Positions 56,930 through 64,000 of a DNA stretch of 64,000 nt are shown here, piece by piece. The first letter of the stretch is position 1, and each line of letters begins with the position of its first letter. The notes beneath the pieces were generated by a model. That model saw only the letters and a list, made by a program, of their open reading frames with translations. It was not told where the DNA came from and searched no databases. This DNA is from Umbelopsis isabellina (Eukaryota > Mucoromycota > Umbelopsidomycetes > Umbelopsidales > Umbelopsidaceae): assembly GCA_016758905.1 (NCBI GenBank), contig JAEPQZ010000018.1, positions 124,001-188,000 of the forward strand, given 5' to 3'. Made by a program: the position numbers and the translations under genes.

Positions 56930-58603
56930 ATGGCTCCTCCTCACGATACTACTCCTGCAACTTTCAATGCTGCTTCAAGCGGTGCTGCTCCCTTGTTCAA
57001 GGTGCACGCTCCTAATGTTCAGTACACTGACGACCATATTTTGGCCGAATACACTTACAACAATACCCTTGTTACCAAGGCCGACGATGGCTCCCTTCAC
57101 GTCGAGCCCAAAAACTCTACTTACCATTTCAAGACTGACACCAAGGTTCCTAAGCTTGGGTAGGTTTTTATATATCAAAAATTTCCATGTGCTGTGTTTG
57201 TTGTGCGTCCCCTAACCCTTGATTACTCTATTTTTTGCAGTCTTATGATGGTAGGATGGGGTGGCAACAATGGTTCCACTGTCACTGCTTCTATCTTGGC
57301 TAACAAGAACAAAATCAGCTGGCACTCCAAACGCGGTGTTCATCACCCCAACTACTTTGGCTCCGTCACTCAAGCTTCCACTGTTAAGCTTGGTGTCGAT
57401 GCTGAAGGCAACGATGTCTACATTCCTTTCTCCAAGGTTTTGCCCATGGTTGAACCCAATGACCTGGTTCTCGGTGGTTGGGATATTTCTGGCAAGAACT
57501 TGGGTGAGTCCATGGAGCGTGCTCAGGTATTGGAGTATGACCTCCAACGCCAAGTTCGTTCTGAAATGGACAAATTGGTGCCTTTGCCTTCCATTTACTA
57601 TCCCGATTTCATTGCCGCCAACCAATCTGATCGTGCCGATAACTTGATTCCCGGTGATGACAAGCAAGTTCATCTTGAACAGATCCGTAAGGACATCCGT
57701 AACTTCAAGGCTGCCAACGCCTTGGACAAGGTCATTGTCATCTGGACCGCCAACACTGAGCGTTATGCGGATATCATCCCCGGTGTCAACGATACCGCTG
57801 ATAACTTGTTGGCTGCTGTCAAGACTTCTCATGATGAGATTGCTCCTTCTTCTATCTTTGCTTTGGCTTGTATCCAAGAGCATGTGCCTTTTATCAACGG
57901 CTCTCCACAAAACACCTTTGTTCCTGGTGTCATGGAGCTTGCCGAGCGTGAGCGCACTTACATTGGTGGTGATGATTTCAAGTCTGGTCAGACCAAATTT
58001 AAGTCTGCCATTGTTGATTTCTTGGTCAATGCTGGTATCAAGCCTGTTGGCATTACCTCTTACAACCACTTGGGCAACAACGACGGTAAGAACTTGTCTT
58101 CCCACAAGCAATTCCGTTCCAAGGAGATTTCCAAGTCCACTGTTGTTGACGATATGGTTGCCGCCAACAAGATCTTGTATGCTGAAGATGAGCATCCCGA
58201 TCACACTGTTGTCATTAAGTACGTCCCTTGCGTTGGTGACTCCAAGCGTGCTTTGGATGAATATGAGTGCGATATCTTTATGGGCGGTCGCCAGAGCATC
58301 TCTATCTACAACATTTGCGAAGATTCCTTGCTCGCCACCCCTCTCATCATCGATCTTGTTACTGTCACTGAGCTCATGACCCGTGTCGAGTACAAGACTG
58401 ACGATATGTCCAAGTACTCTCCCTTCCACAGTGTGCTCTCCATTCTCAGCTATATGCTCAAGGCTCCTCTTGTCAGCCCAGGTACCCCTGTCGTCAACGC
58501 CTTGGCTAAGCAACGCACTGCTATGGAGAACATTTTCCGTGCCTGTGTCGGTCTTGCTCCCACCAATGACATGATGCTTGAGCACAAGGTCTGGAAGCAG
58601 TAA
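56930..58603 (+). CDS. INO1: Inositol-3-phosphate synthase
   Basis: Two exons: 56930-57159 and 57241-58603, with an 81-nt intron, giving 530 residues, nearly the length of yeast Ino1. The enzyme converts glucose 6-phosphate to 1D-myo-inositol 3-phosphate with NAD, the first step of inositol and phosphatidylinositol synthesis, in the cytosol. The NAD-binding motif [10 protein letters not shown] lies just after the intron. Other family blocks are clear: [33 protein letters not shown] (active-site lysine and asparagines) and the C-terminal half around [10 protein letters not shown]. Codon use is strongly biased, indicating high expression. It supplies substrate for the phosphoinositides that the nearby PH protein and Rho GEF would bind, but there is no physical linkage. 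Confidence 0.98.
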
Positions 58604-59123
58604 ATCAACAACGGAATACTGCTGTTGAAAAAAACATGGCATGTTTTTGTTTCAAAAGATATTTTAAGCAATGCTTTTTGTGTTTGGTGTCAAAATGGCT
58701 TTTTCTATTGTTTTGATTCCTGAGACAGATAGACGTAAATCCATAATAAATTACAAAACATTGATTGTTAATAATCGGCGCCAAGTGACTTTATGTTTTT
58801 CTTTGCAAATGGTAATGTGCTACGGACGCAGTTGATATGAGCAGGCAGTGGCATGGCAAGCATGCAAAGCTGCGCGAATATTTTTTGTATTTTATTCATA
58901 CAATCACACCTATCATAGGTGCATTGTAATTAACAGAGGTTCCGACATCTTTGCCGACAATTTTCAAGTAATGGTAAGAAAGTGAGAGAGTACATACAGG
59001 AGAAGAAGATAAAAAGACAACAACAAAAAAGGGACTAGGAGGGGAGGGGAGGGACTTGTAAAAAGTAATAAAGAAAATAAAATTTCAAGTATAAAAGAGG
59101 AGTTGTACATAGAAAGAATTGTT
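58604..59123. other. Intergenic between convergent genes
   Basis: 3' flanks of INO1 and the seven-helix protein gene. No gene seen. Confidence 0.45.
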
Positions 59124-60553
59124 TTAATTCTTCTCGTCGTGCATGTCTTCGTAGCCAAACGTCTCGTTGAGCCGCGTTTCACCATCACTGGTGTGGACAG
59201 TGTGCTCAGATGCTTTGGTGCTGGTATCATGTTCATCCATGATGGCAAAAATGTCAGTATCTCGGTCGGAGACGTGGGTGTCGCGGTAGGTTTGGATGAA
59301 TGTGTCTTCACGCGCCGGCGAAGTGTGAGATGTGACGAAATGAAGTGTGACGGCATTGACAGTGACATCAAATGTGCAGCACGTTAAGCAAATCAGTCCG
59401 CGTTCGTGTCTTAGGATAGACAAGATGAGAATGTTGGCCAGTGAGACCAATAAGCAAACACAAGAAGCCACAAACGTGCGTTTAGCAACAATACGAAGCT
59501 CATTTCGTTCAATTTGCGTCTCGCTCACGAACTCTGTAACTGCGCTGTATTGGAGCAGCGGTCGAAGGAACAGCCAGGTCATGTACAGATTGAATACCTA
59601 AGTGAGTGAAAATGGAGATATAAGTAAGCGAGAAAGTTTACATCGGGATTATATTAAACACAACATGCGGTTGTGGGCATGGTCGTGTTACGGTCTTTTG
59701 AAACAGCGGTTTTGTAAAGAACTACTTACAAAGTCATAGCACTGTAAAAGAGACATGTATCGTGATTAGTGAAATTCTAAAAGAAAAACAACGAATGCAA
59801 GTTCTGCTTTACTCACCATCAAGGGTATGGCAGCCGGTGGTTGAAGGCCAATAGTGCATGTTCCGTCGGGATTAAGAAACGCTTCTCGGTAAACAATCTG
59901 TGCAGTGAGGGTTGTTACATTATTATCGACGTTCAGTACTCACGACATGTCATACATGAACCAGCTTACCATCAACGAGAAGATGGCGAAATAGGGGCAT
60001 AACAGAACAATGTGAAATCTATACAATGGTGTCTTCATTCTCTTGGTCTTCACGGCTTGTACGACCCAAACACGCTCAATCAGCCTAACAAGATTAGGAA
60101 AAACAAATAAAGAAAGAGACACATCCAGGAGGTGAGGGATGACATGACAACATGGTTAAAATTAAGAAAGATGAACAATGAAAACGAGATGTAAACTTTT
60201 TGGTTAGCGATGTTACTTGGTAATAGCCTAAGCAAACATAAATCATATTGGGCTTACCAGGCGTAAATGAGAATCTTGCTGCCTGCGTAAAAGACATCGC
60301 ATGTGAGAATCGATAGAGCACATGAGATCTCATTATAATTATTCGTAGCAACCAAGATGGTGCTCATGGTAGTGAATGCCCAACTAGCGGCATAAATCAA
60401 TAAAATCAACAGGCGTGCATAAGTTAAATGCCGTAACCTTTCTGTTGAGGTCTTTGAACCTGCCAAAACTGACAGCACACTGATACAGCTGAGTGATATG
60501 AACTGAGACAGGATTTCGTCCCACTCCATGCCAACGTTCATGGGCGACGACAT
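59124..60553 (-). CDS. Seven-transmembrane protein, receptor-like
   Basis: Five exons: 60553-60258, 60084-59970, 59897-59817, 59741-59730, 59597-59124, giving 325 residues. Exon 4 is a 12-nt microexon coding CYDF. Seven hydrophobic helices can be placed: ILSQFISLSCISVLSVL, ARLLILLIYAASWAFTTM, ALSILTCDVFYAGSKILIYA, HIVLLCPYFAIFSLM, a segment starting PLMCYDFVFNLYMTWLFL, RTFVASCVCLLVSLANILIL and LICLTCCTFDVTVNAVTL. An outer-loop cysteine (NPDGTCTIG) could pair with one near helix 3. The C-terminal tail of about 70 residues is rich in Asp, Glu, Ser and Thr, like arrestin- or kinase-regulated receptor tails. No conserved GPCR family motif is recognised, so a transporter or other membrane role is open. 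Confidence 0.8.
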
Positions 60554-61227
60554 CGATATGGTGAAAGGAGGCGGAAGGTTTTAGAGAGGGTAAAAGAGCA
60601 AAGAGAGAGAGAAAGAAGTAAGATTATAAAAGGGGATGGGGGACCATTAAAAGGGTTTTATTGCACACCATGTCGTTGTGCAAAAAACCCGAGCAAGATA
60701 TGTCGCTGCTGCTTTTTGTGGCATCAAACTTGATTTTTGTTACATGCTCAAATTCAATCGCCACGCCACCCAGCCAAAAACCTTGTTTCCGTTACTTTTC
60801 GTAGTCACCATTAATTTTTCATCGTGCGGCATCGCCACGAATGGCCCACGCATAAGACGCTCTAGAATCTTAGTGCATGTTTCTGTTTTCCATCTTGTTA
60901 TTCCAAACCATATGCACGCTGCCTAGTTGAAAGTGGATTATGTATTTTATTTCTCTGGCTGTTTCCTACATTGGTATATTTGAAAATGGTCAAGTCCCTC
61001 GTGGTTATGCTATGCTGTGCCCTTACAGGTGAAGGCGATGATCGCCATCAAACATGGACCTACAAATGAATATTAGAAAGAATCATGGAGGGGGTTGATG
61101 TCGAATGTGGACAGTGTTGTGTTCCCAAACAAACACTATGAAAATTTATGAAAATGCGAAGCTGGGAAGGCTGGGGATGAGTTGAAAAGAAAAAAAAAGC
61201 CATATCCCATCTACATAAGGCGAAAGA
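60554..61227. other. Intergenic, seven-helix gene promoter and MutL-gene 3' flank
   Basis: GA-rich sequence at 60598-60622 precedes the gene. The small plus-strand frame at 60678-60926 has no motif. Confidence 0.4.
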
Positions 61228-64000
61228 TCACCATGCCAACAATAACGCTGCTGGAGGCTCAAGCGTAACCCAGTCGCTACCTGTTAGTGGCTTATTTTCG
61301 CGGTTGGCCTCCATTTTTAGCAATTTGATCACACTAGGTGGTCGACTCCCTGCTATGGCTTCTCCACGCTCGATGCTCTGCAACACTTGGTGAACGTCGT
61401 GATCGTCATACTCGATTGATTTAGAGAATCTTGCTAGCAACGTGTCTGATTTGCCGCGCCCCCCTTAATATAATGATAAATGAGAAAATAGACATACAAA
61501 TTGTTGGTTGAATCGAAATCAGAAACGATCGCCATATTCTCTTGCCCGATATTCCCTTCGCTAGCCTGGTGTAACCGCCCGCCTTCCGCCATTGGTCACA
61601 CTACTACTTTGGCACCACTCTCTTCACCCCATGAACCATCATCAATCAATTCATTTACCTTGTGTCAGCTTGACCATAATTCCGTTCATTAGCAATCGAG
61701 GATCATTGACAATGCCGTCGACTTGGTTTAGTGTATGTAGCAGTTGGTTCTCGTTTTGGCTGTTTGCGCAAAAAACACCCCCCCCCCTTTATCGTCAACA
61801 TTGGTCTGGTTCGCTGTTGTAGCCACAACAATGAGAATGTAATAAGCATGCACATACTAACCTCAAATGGATCTCTGTATATTCATCAGCCAGGGTATTG
61901 GACAAATCCATGGTAGATGCTAGATGTTTATACTGTAGTTCTGCTCTCGCTCTGTTGGAAAAAAAATTTGATGTCCGAGTCAGATATCTCCATCCTGATG
62001 TGATGTGTCTCACTCTATATCAACAGCATGGTGTCTCTACCTACCTATTTGTGTTTACCACAGCTACATCACTCACGACGACTCCTATAGTTGCTTGATA
62101 ATACACACAAGCGTAGATATCCAAATCTTGTTCCAGCGTTTGTATCAACTGTGTGCGGGCTGGGGTATGTTTAGGACATGAAATTTTGTACTCGCCCAGC
62201 GGAGAACGATAGAACTTTGTCATGCGTGCTTGATGCAAGCGGTATTTTTGACGGATTTGGGACACGTCAACGGTTTGAGATATATGTTGATTCAATGTCT
62301 CCACCAGTGTGTTTTCCACATGATGTAATGTAGTATGCTGCCTCCGACGTCGTGTATCTCTAGGTGTTTGTGAGATATTTTGGATCGGTGTACTAGGTCG
62401 AGGCTGTTGTATCGCTGACGGTCGTGCCATGGGAGAGGAGGCAGCAGGACCATCTTTGTTAGGGCTTCTTTCGACGTAAGATGTCAATGTGCCTTGAGTC
62501 GGTTCATCGATCCGAGTATGTTCCACCATCAGTCCGGCTTGCCTAGACTGGCTTTGACGCGCCAGCATTAGTAAATCCAAGCCATTTTGCCTGGTTGTAG
62601 GAGACGTCTGGCCAGCAGAGATAGAATACCTCGGCAGAGACCCGGCAATATCACTAGAGTTAGGGGGTTGATAGCGCGGTGGCTGTAGTGAAGGGGTGTC
62701 CACGTTATCCTCGGTGGCGCGTGGCTTCTTTGGCGATCGAAAGAGCGGCTCATCGTCCTCGTCCTCGTGCTCGATCTCACTTTCTCGACTCCGAATGTTT
62801 TTACCACCTCCTTGAAACTGCCACTCTCGTAATCGGTCAGTGGAAGATATTCTTGGTTCAGATGAGGATGATCTTCTACACGTGGGTAGTGTCACTGATG
62901 GAAGGTCGGTGGCATCTAGCGAGGCAACTAAGGCAGGATCATCGTCGTCAGAATCTTCGAGTGAAATGCTAGTGCTTGCTGTGCTGTCCGTTATTCTTGA
63001 AGTATGATTGCCCGACCTGTCTAAAGTGTCATCCAAGACTTTTGAAACTTCTTCATTGGTGGTGGAAACTGCAAGAGAACTCTGGCCAGCAGTCGAGCTA
63101 TTGCTGTTGTCAGGGCCATTCTCATTAGTACCTCGAACATTTGCAGCTTGAGCACTAGCAGGAACTACAGTGACTGCTGGTTGAGCACCAGTGTATATAT
63201 GCGTAGTGACTTCTGGTGAGACTTCTAAGAAGGTGGGAGGAGGTGATCGTTCTTGCCCTGTCGCAGGAATGGCTCTATTTTGGTCACTTGTTTCTACTGC
63301 GTTTGCTGATGTAGCTTCTGGCTCAGGCGCTTCCAAGTAAATGCGGTCCAGCAACGCTTCTAGTAAATTGAGAACTCTTTGTTTCTGGTGCAATAATACT
63401 ACATTTTTGCTCGGTTCGACATTGACTATAGTGCATAAATAATTTACGTGGTTCTCAGTATAATGGCAAGTGAGTATAGCAGGTGTGTAGTGCAAATGCT
63501 CATGACAGTAGTCTACGTACCATCGTATTGGTTTGGTGGCAAATTGAAATTCAACAAAATAAATGGAGTTTTGCGAGTAACATCTAGATAGGTTGGTATT
63601 AATTACTGTTACAGTATGGCTGGGATGGCATACAAACAGGAAACATAAAACCAACCTTCCTTCTGATTTGTTGAAAGATGGTATTTCTGCCTGACCAGTG
63701 AGACAACCTCCTTCAAATCGGATTTGGACGCAACAATGGGTCGACTATTAACATATACATATATATGGTCTCCTCTACACACGGTGGCATAGTCAGCGCC
63801 TTTCATAGGCAAAACAGCATCGATATGCAACACATTTTTCAATTTATCCTCTTCCATTTGATTATCGCCATCCTCGCCTTCATCGTCCTCCTGCACACTT
63901 TCCAGTACGACGTCTGGAGACTCATCAATGCTAGTATTGATCAACATATCAGCAAGTGCTTTGCCAAAGATAACCTTGACATCCTCTAAACGATCTGCTA
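61228..64000 (-). CDS. MutL-family mismatch repair protein, PMS1/MLH2-like (5' end outside window)
   Basis: Partial; about 738 C-terminal residues. Exons: beyond 64000 to 63656, 63583-63521, 63425-62045, 61951-61862, 61759-61659, 61463-61228, all phases consistent. The N-terminal ATPase half lies past the right edge; what remains starts with the transducer domain: an LPMKGADYATVCRGD strand, YVYVNSRPI, then NQYDVNVEPSKNVVLLHQK, which is the MutL VNVxP(x)K motif. A long disordered linker of about 330 residues follows, then a C-terminal dimerisation region (IGVVVSDVAVVNTN, GIMVKLTQGG, SRPPSVIKLL). I see no DQHA(X)2E(X)4E endonuclease motif, so it is probably not the PMS2-type nuclease. The large exon holds most of the linker; the last intron is 195 nt with poly-C. 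Confidence 0.85.

Noticed and set aside
57212-58642. 476-codon minus-strand ORF opposite INO1
   Set aside because: It mirrors the highly biased codons of INO1, has no recognisable domain, and the plus-strand protein is unquestionable.
1-64000. CRISPR arrays, bacterial operons, prophage or insertion sequences
   Set aside because: No direct-repeat/spacer pattern, no transposase motif and no terminal inverted repeats; the intron-rich genes are clearly eukaryotic.

Overview
The window is nuclear DNA of a filamentous fungus. Nearly every gene is cut by short introns, mostly 60-100 nt, with GTAAGT-like donors, frequent CTAAC/CTAAT branch sites and CAG/TAG acceptors. The gene set is typically fungal: Ams1-type alpha-mannosidase, a Rom2-type Rho1 GEF, a Whi3-like RNA-binding protein, INO1, Cdc34-type E2, Opy1-like tandem PH protein and a secreted multicopper oxidase. 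The AT-leaning base composition and the overall style suggest an early-diverging lineage, most likely Mucoromycota. That placement is inference.

Layout. 0.8-4.3 kb: a C2/chitin-binding fusion protein, a small secreted Cys-rich protein and a tRNA-Ser(AGA). 4.8-11.3 kb: a zinc-free MDR oxidoreductase, a prolyl iminopeptidase, a choline/ethanolamine phosphotransferase and a CsbD-like stress protein. 11.7-19.6 kb: a 17-exon alpha-mannosidase, a mitochondrial dicarboxylate carrier and a Cdc34-class E2. 20.5-30.4 kb: a short-chain dehydrogenase, the Rho GEF, ribosomal protein eL19 and a FAD monooxygenase. 30.4-37.5 kb is gene-poor but holds a six-exon seven-helix receptor that is not visible as a single ORF, and a small protein of unknown function. 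38-48 kb: a two-finger GATA factor, the tandem PH protein, a 956-residue PPR protein and a KEN/D-box protein. 48-64 kb: the multicopper oxidase, the Whi3-like protein, INO1, a second seven-helix protein and a PMS1-like MutL protein that runs off the right edge.

These are independent eukaryotic genes, not an operon or a recognisable biosynthetic cluster. Some share a theme: Rho1 GEF, PH protein, INO1 and CEPT belong to phosphoinositide/phospholipid and cell-wall signalling, and two genes encode receptor-like seven-helix proteins. I rebuilt exon structures by hand, checking that phases agree at every junction. I found no CRISPR array, no intact transposon and no clear novel multi-gene system. 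The most notable items are the hidden receptor gene, microexons of 12, 15 and 20 nt, the C2-chitin-binding fusion and the degron-rich protein.
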